Assembly: GCA_964530325.1 (NCBI GenBank)
Contig: CAZHAX010000005.1
Span: 1 to 64,000, forward strand
Length of the DNA stretch: 64,000 bases
DNA from: CAZHAX01 sp964530325
GTDB taxonomy: Bacteria > Chloroflexota > Anaerolineae > B4-G1
Direction: 5' to 3'
Made by a program: the position numbers and the translations under genes
Shown: positions 32,496-40,531 of the stretch, one piece after another
How positions within the stretch are numbered: the stretch's first letter is position 1
Layout of the letters: every line of letters starts with the position of its first letter
Notes under the pieces: model-generated
Seen by the model: the letters and a program-made list of their open reading frames with translations, nothing else
Database searches by the model: none
What the model was told of the DNA's origin: nothing

Positions 32496-33881
32496 CTACT
32501 TGTCGAACGACTTCGTTCCCCGCTGCAGCTTGTAGGCGCTGCTGACCATTGCCTTTGCTGCCTGCGGCGAGGCGTCCAGAAGAGCGAAGGCCTCTACCTG
32601 TTGGGCGGCATACTTCGCCGCCTCCTCCTCGCCAAGGAGAGAGGCGTACGTTTGCACTTCCTTAAGCCCAAGCGACGCCTGCTCGTCTGCCTGGGCCCGG
32701 CCGTGAGCGGCCGCTGCGCGCGCCCTGGTCAGCACGCTGCGAGCCTTCATCTGCTCCAGCACGCGCCGGACCACCGGGGCGACCGCGCCGTGGCCCATCT
32801 CGAACTCCGCGGCCGGGATGTAGCGGAGAGTCACTACGTTTAGAGGCGAGCTCAGCTCGTTGCCGGCCGGCGACTTGTAGGTCAGCATTCCCTCGATCGG
32901 CAGCCGGGCCCCGGCTTTCTGGGCAGGCAGCTGTATGCGTAGGACTACCTCGAGCTGAGTGTCTACCGGGATATCGCCCAGCGCGACGACGGACTCGGAG
33001 CTGATCGAGTAGGCTGGGGAGAAGAGCTGGAGACCTGCTGACTTGGGCAGCACCAGCCGTATGACGGCCTCCCGGGCTGCCATGGCGCTGGCCTCGCCTA
33101 GCTCGCCTGCAACGTAGGGCACGATCTGGTGGGCGTGAAGGACGTGATAGAACCGTCCGCCGCCCTGGTTGGCGATCTCGACCAGCAGGGCTTCGTTGTA
33201 GTCACTACCCACGCCGAGCGCAGATGTGGTAATACGGCGGCGGCGGGCCTTCAGCGCGCGCTCCCCCACCTTCTCCAGGTCTTGCTCGCCTACGTTGGCC
33301 TGGCCATCGCTGAGGAGCAGGACCAGGTTCGTTTCCTGAGGATTGGCGAGGGCCGCCGCTATGCCCGCCTCGAGCCCACCGCAAAGGGCGGTCTGACCGC
33401 CGGCTACCAGTTGACCGACGAGGGCGGTCGCTTCCGCCCGCAGGTGCTTGTCTACAACCCTTGGCTCCACCGCCGTGCTCACCTCGCTGGCGAAGGTGAC
33501 GAGTGACAGCAGGTCCCCATCGTGGAGCCTGTTGATAGCCTGGCGCACCGCCTCCTTCGCCGCGTCGATCTTCGGGCCGCGCATCGAGCCCGATACGTCG
33601 ATGACAGCCGCCAGGCTCAGTGGGTCGCGGCCGGCTGTCGTGGGAGCAGTCTCACCCTCCGGGACCTGCGGCGGCGTCTCGATGGTCAGCACCAGGTGGC
33701 GCTGCACGTCGCGGTCGGCAGGGGCGCCTATCTGGTCCAGCTCCATCTGCGCCCGGACGTAGGAGGGAGCAAGGGGCTTCTCTTCGAAGGCCAGCTCGCC
33801 TCCGCAGCGGGCGCAGGCCTTGACGCCGGATGGTTCATCCTGCAGCAGGCCGCAGTAGAGACAGCGCATCAATCTTGCCAT
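32496..33881 (-). CDS. Zinc-ribbon and von Willebrand factor A domain protein
   Basis: A 461-aa protein. A zinc ribbon at the N terminus has C7-x2-C10 and C23-x2-C26. The VWA domain (about 88-260) has an intact MIDAS: D95-x-S97-x-S99, a Thr in the GGQTALCGG loop, and the LLSDGQANVG strand. The rest resembles the beta-sandwich that follows VWA in YfbK-like proteins. MIDAS domains bind Mg and a protein ligand. No signal peptide is present, so it is cytoplasmic. The start is the ATG at 33881, about 10 nt after AGGA and downstream of the promoter at 33910-33938; earlier starts would overlap the promoter. Confidence 0.88.
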   Translation of the reverse strand: MARLMRCLYCGLLQDEPSGVKACARCGGELAFEEKPLAPSYVRAQMELDQIGAPADRDVQRHLVLTIETPPQVPEGETAPTTAGRDPLSLAAVIDVSGSMRGPKIDAAKEAVRQAINRLHDGDLLSLVTFASEVSTAVEPRVVDKHLRAEATALVGQLVAGGQTALCGGLEAGIAAALANPQETNLVLLLSDGQANVGEQDLEKVGERALKARRRRITTSALGVGSDYNEALLVEIANQGGGRFYHVLHAHQIVPYVAGELGEASAMAAREAVIRLVLPKSAGLQLFSPAYSISSESVVALGDIPVDTQLEVVLRIQLPAQKAGARLPIEGMLTYKSPAGNELSSPLNVVTLRYIPAAEFEMGHGAVAPVVRRVLEQMKARSVLTRARAAAAHGRAQADEQASLGLKEVQTYASLLGEEEAAKYAAQQVEAFALLDASPQAAKAMVSSAYKLQRGTKSFDK

Positions 33882-33909
33882 ACCGATCATTTCCTGGGGA
33901 TTGTGGCGC

Positions 33910-33938
33910 AGTATATCATCGTCGGCGGGGCGGCACAA
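33910..33938 (-). promoter_or_regulatory. Promoter of the VWA operon
   Basis: TTGTGC (33933-33938), 17-bp spacer, TATACT (33910-33915) on the minus strand, just downstream of the GT4 stop codon. Start near 33903. Confidence 0.7.
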
Positions 33939-33956
33939 CCACGGTGGAGCGACTGT

Positions 33957-35147
33957 CTATGTGTCCACATCTCCGGCAGCCTGCTCGAATGAGCAGAGGA
34001 GCTCCCGGGCCGCGCGCTGCCAAGTGAAGTGGGCCGACTGCTTCTGCCCCTTGGCGACCATCTCCTGCCGCAGACGTTCGTCCTCCAATGCGCGGGCCAT
34101 GGCCTGGGATAGGGCGGAGATGTCCAGGGGGTCGATGAGCAGCGCGGCATCGCCTGCCACCTCGGGCAGCGACGACGTATTCGAGCAGACCACAGGGACG
34201 CCGCAGGCCATGGCCTCGAGCACGGGCAGGCCAAAACCCTCGTAGAGTGATGGCATGGCGAACAGAGCGGCGTTCCGATAGGCCAGGGGCAGATCTGCGT
34301 CGTCGACGAAACCGACGACTCGTACCCGCTCCCCGTGCAGCTCCGCCTCGGCCAGTATCTCGTCGTACAACCAGCCCGGCGCTCCGGCGATCACCAGCTG
34401 GGTCTGGGTGTCGAGGGCGGTGAAGGCCTGAATCAGGCGAACGTAGTTCTTTCTCGGCTGCAGAGTGCCGACCGACAGCACGTAGGGGCGCTCGCCGAAA
34501 CCGTAGAAGGCCTGGAGATGGGCGCGATCGCCCACCTCGAATCCGGGATGAAAGCGGGGGTCTACCCCGCTGAGCAGCACCCTGACCTTGCCGCGCTGGC
34601 CGCCCAGCAGAGAGACGATATCGGAGCGGGTGTGGGCCGAGTCGGCCAGAACGAGGTCGGCCCGGGTCACGCTTCGAGGCACGACTCGCTCCAGATACCG
34701 CCGCAGTGGGGCGACGTAGGCCTCGGGCCAGCGAAGGAACGACAGGTCGTGCACGGTGACCACAGTCCTCGTTGCCCGCCTAGTGGGAGGCAGAACGAAG
34801 TCGGGGCAGTAGAGTAGGTCGAGAGGGCCGGTCACCGCATCGATAGGGATCGGCAGCCGCAGGCGGTGCCAGAGGCGCGCCATCCACTCGTCGCTGAGCG
34901 GCAGGCTGCGAAAGGCGAGAGCGCGCCCCGGGGCGCCAGACCGACCGGCGTCGTGTTCGCCTGCGGCCGCTCGGAGTCGCTCTTGCTCCCGCTCCCACCT
35001 GCCGGCCCGCAACTCCCCCGTGGCGGCGAAGATGACGTATTCGTTGTCGCTCTCGAGCGCCAGCAGAGCGCTGACCAGTTCGCGCGTGTAGCGGCCTATT
35101 CCTGCAACCTGCCGCACTGCTGCCGTGTAGTCTATACCGATTCGCAT
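33957..35147 (-). CDS. GT4-family glycosyltransferase
   Basis: A 396-aa GT-B enzyme. The N-terminal acceptor domain begins MRIGIDYTAAVRQVAGIGRYT, and the C-terminal donor domain has SVGTLQPRKNYVRLIQAF, the FVDDADLPLAYRNA helix and the EX7E motif in MPSLYEGFGLPVLEAMACGVPVV, where the two Glu bind the nucleotide sugar. Most such enzymes transfer mannose or other sugars in cell-surface glycan assembly. No membrane helix is seen. The ATG at 35147 begins exactly at the first conserved strand; the frame stays open upstream only by reading through the rhomboid gene. It lies 50 nt after the rhomboid stop and probably belongs to that operon. Confidence 0.9.
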   Translation of the reverse strand: MRIGIDYTAAVRQVAGIGRYTRELVSALLALESDNEYVIFAATGELRAGRWEREQERLRAAAGEHDAGRSGAPGRALAFRSLPLSDEWMARLWHRLRLPIPIDAVTGPLDLLYCPDFVLPPTRRATRTVVTVHDLSFLRWPEAYVAPLRRYLERVVPRSVTRADLVLADSAHTRSDIVSLLGGQRGKVRVLLSGVDPRFHPGFEVGDRAHLQAFYGFGERPYVLSVGTLQPRKNYVRLIQAFTALDTQTQLVIAGAPGWLYDEILAEAELHGERVRVVGFVDDADLPLAYRNAALFAMPSLYEGFGLPVLEAMACGVPVVCSNTSSLPEVAGDAALLIDPLDISALSQAMARALEDERLRQEMVAKGQKQSAHFTWQRAARELLCSFEQAAGDVDT

Positions 35148-35197
35148 CTTGCTCGGTGAAGTATTGAGTCTCCTACCAGAACCACGAGGGGGCGATC

Positions 35198-36211
35198 TCA
35201 GCTGGCACTCTCCGATCCGGAACGGTAGTGGAGCAGCCCCGCCGGGAGGAAGAGGAAGATGGCGGCCAGGCCGGCGATGACGCCGCCGATGTGCGCAAAG
35301 ACGCCGACGAGCAAGTAACCTAGCTCGGCCTCCTGGAGCGCCTGATCTAGGTAGGCGCCGAGTATGTTGGTGGCCATGAAGTGGACACCCAGCGCCCAAG
35401 CTGGAATGGGGATGACCAGAGGGACCGTTATCAAGATCGGGTAGAGCAGCGCGCGGTCGAGCAGCAGCCTGGCCAGGAAGGGGACCGATACGATTGTCAT
35501 CGTCTGCACTTGACGGTCGGAGAATAGGAACAGATAGCCGGCCAAGAGACCGGCCACGGCGCCGCTCGCTCCGAGGCTCGGCACCTCGCCCTGAGTCAGA
35601 GGAAGGGCCACCTGAGGGGCTACAGAGAGAATGCCCGAGGCGAGAATACACAGCAGGTAGAACAAGCCCAGCTTGAGCGGCCCAAGAAGGTCTTCGAGCG
35701 ACCGCCCGAAGAATAGAAGGAGGAGCATGTTGCCCAGAAGGTGGGTCCAATCCGCATGCAAGAAGGAGGCGGTGATGATGCTCAGAGCGCCAAGCCCGTC
35801 CCTTCTGAGCAGGTCCGCTGGCACGAGAAGGTATGGCTCCAGTGAGGGCTGAGCGATGGTGACAAGCAGGTGAACGGCGACGTTCATGAGAACGATCGTG
35901 ACCGTTGCCCACGGGAAGCTGCGCCGCGTTCCGCTCTCCTTGTCACCGCCCAGCGAGAGAATCAGGCTGAGGACGGCACTGCCCCAGGTGAGCAGCGTTA
36001 TCGCCTGGAAGACCTGCTCCAGTGCCTCCGGATCGTCGGTGGGAGGTGCAAGGAACAGAACGCCGAAAACAGCGACGTTGAGTACGCCGATGATCACGGT
36101 AATCCAGACAGGGCTGCGGTGCCGGTCTCCCTGGTCCCTGAGGGGCAGGAATACGACGGAGCGGAGGAGGAAGTAGAGGTAGTTGAGGAACAGGAACTCG
36201 CTGTATCCCAT
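35198..36211 (-). CDS. Rhomboid-family intramembrane serine protease
   Basis: A 337-aa membrane protein. The rhomboid core has the catalytic S216 in GASGA and H307 in the C-terminal FAHIGGVIAG helix, with the supporting H157 and N161 in HADWTHLLGNML. Two or three additional hydrophobic segments at the N terminus precede the six-helix core. It should cut helix-breaking substrates inside the membrane; substrates are unknown. The region between helices 5 and 6 is longer than usual. The gene starts 4 nt after the stop of the TPR protein gene, so the two are one operon. Confidence 0.92.
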   Translation of the reverse strand: MGYSEFLFLNYLYFLLRSVVFLPLRDQGDRHRSPVWITVIIGVLNVAVFGVLFLAPPTDDPEALEQVFQAITLLTWGSAVLSLILSLGGDKESGTRRSFPWATVTIVLMNVAVHLLVTIAQPSLEPYLLVPADLLRRDGLGALSIITASFLHADWTHLLGNMLLLLFFGRSLEDLLGPLKLGLFYLLCILASGILSVAPQVALPLTQGEVPSLGASGAVAGLLAGYLFLFSDRQVQTMTIVSVPFLARLLLDRALLYPILITVPLVIPIPAWALGVHFMATNILGAYLDQALQEAELGYLLVGVFAHIGGVIAGLAAIFLFLPAGLLHYRSGSESAS

Positions 36212-36215
36212 CTTG

Positions 36216-37553
36216 CTATGCCCTGGCCAGGATCGCTGCCAGCGCCCCGAGCCACGTTGCGGCGCCGGGGACTCCCACTGCTGCCTTCTGCCAGCCCCTG
36301 GCCAGCCCGGGCTCGCCGAATACCTTCCTCATGAGCGGATGGCGGTGGACGTCGCTGGCGCACACGAACAAGAACGAGCCGGCCGTAGCCAATGCCAGCA
36401 TGGCCCATGATAGCGCGCTGATCTGTGCAGGGGATAGCCCTGCGTTTGCCAGGGCCGCCAGCGCCGGTATCAGCACCAGCCCACCCATGTGGCGCAGCGT
36501 CTCCCATCCACCCTGGCTCTTGCGTTCATCCACGCGCGGGCGCAGTCTCTCCAGCTTGCGTTTGCTGTCACGAGCCAGGAGAGAGCCAGACGGGGCCCGA
36601 CTCGCCGCATGCTCGTAGTGCTCTGCCGCCGTCCGCTCCCGGCCGAGTTCCGCGCAGACGTCGGCCAGAAGGGCGTGCGCCGCGGCGTGATCTGGGTCTT
36701 GCGCGACGGCGCGCTGGAGCAGCTCGAGAACCTGGCTGGTTGCGCCGCTCTCCTCGTACCAGAGCTGGCTGAGCTGGTAGAGCGCCTCCGGATCGCCCTC
36801 AGACCGTTCCGCTGCCAGGCGATACATCTGCTGCGCCTGCGCGGGCATCGATCGGCGGCGGTAGATGGCTCCCAGCCGGGAGCAGGCCTCAGCGTTGTTC
36901 GGATCGGCGTCGATCACCCGCTGCCAGACTGCAATTGCCCCGTCCGTGTCCCCCAGCGCTTCCCTCACCGCGGCCACTTCGCGCATGACGACCAGGTCAC
37001 CGGGGGCGGCTGCAGCTGCGAGCTGCGTGGCCATCGCGGCCAGCTGCAGCCGGCCGTGCTCGACGTAAGCACGGGCGAGATCTAGGTGGTACTCGACCCC
37101 GTCGTTGAAGTCGCCGATCGGCGCGCCGCATTCCGGGCAGGCGACGTTCGTCGCCTCGGCGAACTGGCCGCAGGCGGGGCAGGTCACGAGGATGAGCAGG
37201 CCACAGGCAGGACAAGCCGTGCCGGTCTGGGGCAGGGCGGTGTTGCAGCGAGGACATGCCTCAGACGAGTGCTCAGGCCCGCCGGATTGCTGGGCCAGGA
37301 CCGCAAGCCCGGACCTGGCGTGCGGGTTATCGGGGTTGACTCGAAGCGCAGCCTGGAGACAGGAGCGGCGCTGATCCGCCAACTGGACGACGCTGCTCAA
37401 CCACAGCCAAGCCTGCTCGCTCCGGCGGTCGAGTCGCAGCGCCCCCAGAAGAGCACGGCGTGCCTCACCTGCCTGGCCCGCCTTTGCCGCCGCGATGCCG
37501 GCCTGCAGAAGTTGGGCCAGCCGCTCGGCCTCTGAGCTTGCAGAGTCGGCCAT
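36216..37553 (-). CDS. TPR protein with zinc ribbons and C-terminal membrane segments
   Basis: A 445-aa protein. The N terminus has about two TPR-like repeats (10-90). Four CxxC pairs follow in about 100-150 (CPRC, CPAC, CPAC, CPEC), forming two zinc ribbons. Further TPR repeats lie at about 155-320, and two hydrophobic segments at the C terminus (about 355-405). It is probably a membrane-anchored adaptor; no enzyme motif is visible. The promoter -10 TATAAT ends only 7 nt before the ATG at 37553, so the mRNA is likely leaderless and the upstream in-frame ATG at 37589 is excluded. It is the first gene of the rhomboid operon. Confidence 0.85.
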   Translation of the reverse strand: MADSASSEAERLAQLLQAGIAAAKAGQAGEARRALLGALRLDRRSEQAWLWLSSVVQLADQRRSCLQAALRVNPDNPHARSGLAVLAQQSGGPEHSSEACPRCNTALPQTGTACPACGLLILVTCPACGQFAEATNVACPECGAPIGDFNDGVEYHLDLARAYVEHGRLQLAAMATQLAAAAAPGDLVVMREVAAVREALGDTDGAIAVWQRVIDADPNNAEACSRLGAIYRRRSMPAQAQQMYRLAAERSEGDPEALYQLSQLWYEESGATSQVLELLQRAVAQDPDHAAAHALLADVCAELGRERTAAEHYEHAASRAPSGSLLARDSKRKLERLRPRVDERKSQGGWETLRHMGGLVLIPALAALANAGLSPAQISALSWAMLALATAGSFLFVCASDVHRHPLMRKVFGEPGLARGWQKAAVGVPGAATWLGALAAILARA

Positions 37554-37560
37554 GCCTGGG

Positions 37561-37589
37561 ATTATAGACAGGCAGTCCTGCGGGCGCAA
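37561..37589 (-). promoter_or_regulatory. Promoter of the TPR-rhomboid operon
   Basis: TTGCGC (37584-37589), 17-bp spacer, consensus TATAAT (37561-37566) on the minus strand. The ATG at 37553 follows after 7 nt, implying leaderless translation. Confidence 0.8.
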
Positions 37590-37651
37590 GTCCCGACCGG
37601 CGCGGCGGATACGACCGCGGCGCCGAAGATGGGCCGGCGGGCTCGTCCCGC

Positions 37652-37680
37652 TTGACGTGCCCCGTCTGGTGTGCTACCAT
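37652..37680 (+). promoter_or_regulatory. Promoter of the DUF554 gene
   Basis: TTGACG (37652-37657), 17-bp spacer ending TGTGC, TACCAT (37675-37680). Start near 37687; the ATG at 37716 has AAGGAGAG upstream. Confidence 0.72.
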
Positions 37681-37715
37681 CCACGCGCTCATCATCTAGC
37701 CATGTAAGGAGAGGC

Positions 37716-38450
37716 ATGACCGGCCTAGGCACCCTGATCAACGTTGCTGCGGTACTTGCCGGCGGAGCAATCGGCCTGGTCTTGGGAGGCCGCATCCCCG
37801 AGCGGATTCGCCAGACGGTGATGCACGGCCTGGGGCTGCTTACGATCGTCATCGGCGTCCAGCTGACGTTCGAGTCCCGGAACAGCCTGGTTCTTCTGGG
37901 CAGCCTGTTGCTCGGCGGGATAGCGGGCGAGCTGCTGCGCATCGAAGAGCGCCTGGATCGATTGGGTCTCTGGCTCGAGCGGCGAACCACGGGTAAGCAT
38001 GAGCGCACCCTGGGCGACGAGGCGACCGCTTCCCCGGCGAGTTCGCGCTTCAGCCGCGCCTTCCTCACCGCCAGCCTGGTCTTCTGCGTGGGGCCGATGG
38101 CCATCCTCGGGTCTATCCAGGACGGACTGGACGGGGATATCACGCTGCTCTCGATCAAGTCTGGCCTGGACCTGTTCGCGGCGCTCGGCTTCGCTTCCAC
38201 TCTGGGCGTAGGCACTCTCTTCGCTGCCCTTTCGGTGCTGGCCTATCAGGGACTGCTCACACTGGCGGCCGGACTGGCGAGCGCAGTCCTGACGGAGCCG
38301 ATGGTGGCACAGATGACAGCCTCCGGCGGCGTACTACTGCTTGCGCTGGGGATCGGTCTCCTCGGGATAAAGGAGATTCGCACGGCCAACCTGCTGCCGG
38401 CGCTCGTTCTGGCTCCTCTGCTGCTCGCTCTCACCGGCGGGGGTGCCTAG
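37716..38450 (+). CDS. DUF554 family membrane protein
   Basis: A 244-aa integral membrane protein with about seven hydrophobic segments and the family's Gly-rich first helix (LINVAAVLAGGAIGLVLGGRIPE). The central GPMAILGSIQDGLDGD and the helix after it (LLSIKSGLDLFAALGFAS) are typical. DUF554 proteins (E. coli YdfK/YqgA type) are suspected transporters but have no proven substrate. The ATG has AAGGAGAG six nt upstream. It is monocistronic, ahead of the rpmH promoter. Confidence 0.9.
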   Translation: MTGLGTLINVAAVLAGGAIGLVLGGRIPERIRQTVMHGLGLLTIVIGVQLTFESRNSLVLLGSLLLGGIAGELLRIEERLDRLGLWLERRTTGKHERTLGDEATASPASSRFSRAFLTASLVFCVGPMAILGSIQDGLDGDITLLSIKSGLDLFAALGFASTLGVGTLFAALSVLAYQGLLTLAAGLASAVLTEPMVAQMTASGGVLLLALGIGLLGIKEIRTANLLPALVLAPLLLALTGGGA

Positions 38451-38472
38451 GGGCGAACGCAGTCCCCAGTAT

Positions 38473-38501
38473 TTGACCGTGTATGCCACTTGGGGTATAA
38501 T
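38473..38501 (+). promoter_or_regulatory. Promoter of rpmH
   Basis: TTGACC (38473-38478), 17-bp spacer, consensus TATAAT (38496-38501). One of the strongest promoters in the window, suited to a ribosomal protein gene. The leader is about 55 nt and carries the hairpin at 38524-38545. Confidence 0.88.
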
Positions 38502-38523
38502 TCAGCGGCTTTGCTGGTAGACA

Positions 38524-38545
38524 ACGCCTGTTGACTGGCAGGCGT
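38524..38545 (+). promoter_or_regulatory. Leader hairpin ahead of rpmH
   Basis: ACGCCTG (38524-38530) pairs perfectly with CAGGCGT (38539-38545) around an 8-nt loop inside the rpmH leader, followed by TTTGCC. It could protect the mRNA, bind a regulator or act as a weak attenuator. Confidence 0.5.
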
Positions 38546-38563
38546 TTGCCGTTAGGAGAGAGC

Positions 38564-38764
38564 ATGCCGAAGCGAACGTATCAGCCGAAGAAACGAAAGC
38601 GAATGCGCACCCATGGCTTCCGTGCCCGTATGGCAACGAAGAACGGCAGGCGGGTGCTGCAGGCGCGGCGTGCGAAGGGCCGGCGGCGTCTGGCGGCCCA
38701 GAGAGAGTGGGCCAAGAAGCTGAACTGGAAGGAGAGCTCCCGGCGTCCGCGACGGCGGGGCTAG
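38564..38764 (+). CDS. rpmH: 50S ribosomal protein L34
   Basis: A 66-aa, very basic ribosomal protein. The family signature is complete: MPKRTYQPKKRKRMRTHGFRAR, then MATKNGRRVLQARRAKGRRRL. The C terminus is about 20 residues longer than the usual 44-46 aa and carries an extra basic stretch. L34 sits in the large subunit. The ATG has TAGGAGAG upstream. It starts the conserved rpmH-rnpA-yidD-yidC-jag order that lies near oriC in many bacteria. Confidence 0.97.
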   Translation: MPKRTYQPKKRKRMRTHGFRARMATKNGRRVLQARRAKGRRRLAAQREWAKKLNWKESSRRPRRRG

Positions 38765-38785
38765 CGAGCAGGGCCCCGCTGCCTG

Positions 38786-39175
38786 ATGGAACGAGGCATT
38801 CGACTGCGGCGCTCGAGAGACGTGCAGCGCGCATTCGAAGAGGGCAAGTCTTGGGCTCACCCTCTTCTCCGGTTGGTGGCTTGCCCCAATGGCCTCGGTC
38901 TCAGCAGGATTGGTGTGACGGCGAGCCGCCGCGTTGGTGGCGCAGTCGCCCGCAGCCGGGCCAAGAGGCTCTTGCGCGAGTCGGCGCGCACGCTCTATTC
39001 GCGGTTCGGCTCTGGATGGGACGTAATGCTGGTGGCGAGGCCGGGTCTGCCCGACAGGAAGCAGCCTGAGGTCGAGGAAGCACTGGCTACGTTGCTGGAG
39101 GAGGCAGGCCTGGAAGCGCCTGATCGGGCCCCACAGAGTCTCGGTGGGACGGCTGTGGAGGAGCCTGTCTGGTGA
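38786..39175 (+). CDS. rnpA: Ribonuclease P protein component
   Basis: A 129-aa protein that supports the RNase P RNA in 5' maturation of tRNAs. It has the N-terminal LRRSRDVQRAFEEG block and the RNR-like signature ASRRVGGAVARSRAKRLLRES, the RNA-binding motif. The C-terminal 25 residues go beyond the domain. It follows rpmH by 21 nt. The GTG start of yidD overlaps its stop (GTGA). Confidence 0.95.
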   Translation: MERGIRLRRSRDVQRAFEEGKSWAHPLLRLVACPNGLGLSRIGVTASRRVGGAVARSRAKRLLRESARTLYSRFGSGWDVMLVARPGLPDRKQPEVEEALATLLEEAGLEAPDRAPQSLGGTAVEEPVW

Positions 39176-39414
39176 AGAAGATCCTTCTGGTGCTGATCAG
39201 GCTCTACCAAGACACCTTCTCGCGCTCGAGTCCGCCGGTCTGTCGCTTTATACCGTCCTGTTCTCAGTATGCCTACGAGGCTATTGAGCGGTACGGTGCT
39301 TGGCGCGGGAGCTGGCTCGCCGTCAGGCGACTTGCTCGTTGTCATCCGTTCTGCGAGGGCGGGTACGATCCCGTTCCAGACCTGCAAGGAGGACTGAAAC
39401 CTGAACAGACGTAG
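39172..39414 (+). CDS. yidD: Membrane protein insertion efficiency factor YidD
   Basis: An 80-aa small protein with an amphipathic N-terminal helix and the family signature CRFIPSCSQYAYEAIERYG, followed by RLARCHPFCEGGYDPVP. YidD aids YidC-dependent membrane insertion. The start is GTG overlapping the rnpA stop. The start of the next gene lies inside its 3' end. Confidence 0.95.
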   Translation: MKKILLVLIRLYQDTFSRSSPPVCRFIPSCSQYAYEAIERYGAWRGSWLAVRRLARCHPFCEGGYDPVPDLQGGLKPEQT

Positions 39415-40516
39415 TAGGCTGTATACACCTCTCCTCCTCATCGTGTTCGCAGCGATGCTCCTCGGCACGAGTGGCTGTGGCTCTGCCCCGACGAGCTGGA
39501 CAGGCATCACGATCGACGGCGATCGCATCTACGCGGCCGACTTTGACACCGTCCAGGCCCTGTCCGCCGACGATGGCTCCGAGGTATGGGCGTTCCCCAC
39601 AAACCCGAAGGGGAGCAACGACATGTTCTACGCGGCCCCCGCCGTGGGCGAAGGGCTTGTTGTCGTCGCCTCAAAGGCTCCACCCGGCGGATTCCTGGGC
39701 CAGGACATCTATACTGTGTGGGGACTGGACGTGGAGAGCGGGCGAGACGCATGGAGCTTCGACGGCGCAGCGGGCGAGTTTGTAGAGGGTGGGGCGATTG
39801 GGCAGGGCGTCTTCGTCATCGGCAGCGGCGACGGCTATGTGTACGCCCTCGAGCTCGAAACGGGCCGGCTGCTGTGGACGTTTGAGACGGGCCACCGCGT
39901 ATGGGCCACGCCACTGATCATCTCTGGCGTGGTCTACGTGGGGTCAGCCGATCGGCACCTATATGCGATTGATCTGTTCGAAGGAACCCAGCGCTGGGCC
40001 TTCGAGGGCGACGGGGCGTTCGCCGGCAGGCCTGCGCTGTGGCAGGAAACGCTGTTCGTTGGAGCGTTCGATGACACGCTATACGCTATCGACGTGGAGA
40101 CCGGCAGCGAGGTCTGGCGCCTGGAGAGCGACAACTGGTTCTGGGGCGGCCCCGCGGTCTACAGCGATACGCTCTATGCGGTGGATGTGGGTGGCCGCGT
40201 ATACGCGCTCGATGCCGAAACCGGCGCGGAGATCTGGCGCCGGGAACTCGAGGTGCCGGTGCGCGCGGGGCCCGCGGTCTCGGAAGACGGCAGCAGGCTC
40301 TTCGTCGCCAGCCAGCCCGGTACTCTCCACGCGCTGGATACTGCGGACGGCTACGAGATGTGGACCGATGACAATGAGGCCCAGCTCTACATGAGCCCGA
40401 TAGTGAGCGGGTCCATTGTATACCAGGCGATGTTGTACGGTCAGTATCGCATCAAGGCTGTACAGGTGGATAATGGTCGCGAGGTTTGGGTGTACCCGCC
40501 TCCGGAAGCTGAGTAA
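39401..40516 (+). CDS. PQQ-like beta-propeller lipoprotein
   Basis: A 371-aa exported lipoprotein: basic N terminus NRRSR, hydrophobic helix, and Cys at the end of LGTSGC, an imperfect lipobox. About eight propeller blades follow, each ending in the pattern xVYALDxxTGxxxW (for example YVYALELETGRLLWTF, VYALDAETGAEIWRR). These are structural repeats like BamB and quinoprotein dehydrogenases; no PQQ ligands are obvious. The natural start is CTG at 39401, with AAGGAGG at 39386-39392 and an 8-nt spacer; GTG 39443 or ATG 39455 would lose the basic signal-peptide end. It lies between yidD and yidC, where no gene is usual. Confidence 0.82.
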   Translation: MNRRSRLYTPLLLIVFAAMLLGTSGCGSAPTSWTGITIDGDRIYAADFDTVQALSADDGSEVWAFPTNPKGSNDMFYAAPAVGEGLVVVASKAPPGGFLGQDIYTVWGLDVESGRDAWSFDGAAGEFVEGGAIGQGVFVIGSGDGYVYALELETGRLLWTFETGHRVWATPLIISGVVYVGSADRHLYAIDLFEGTQRWAFEGDGAFAGRPALWQETLFVGAFDDTLYAIDVETGSEVWRLESDNWFWGGPAVYSDTLYAVDVGGRVYALDAETGAEIWRRELEVPVRAGPAVSEDGSRLFVASQPGTLHALDTADGYEMWTDDNEAQLYMSPIVSGSIVYQAMLYGQYRIKAVQVDNGREVWVYPPPEAE

Positions 40517-40531
40517 TACTAGGGGGGCATA

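Noticed and set aside
35148..35912. Longer open frame upstream of the GT4 glycosyltransferase
   Set aside because: The extra 255 residues are Arg/Pro/Ser-rich shadow of the rhomboid gene; the GT4 domain begins exactly at 35147.
38451..38563. oriC near rpmH
   Set aside because: The gene order resembles origin regions, but dnaA, a DnaA-box cluster and an AT-rich unwinding stretch are absent.
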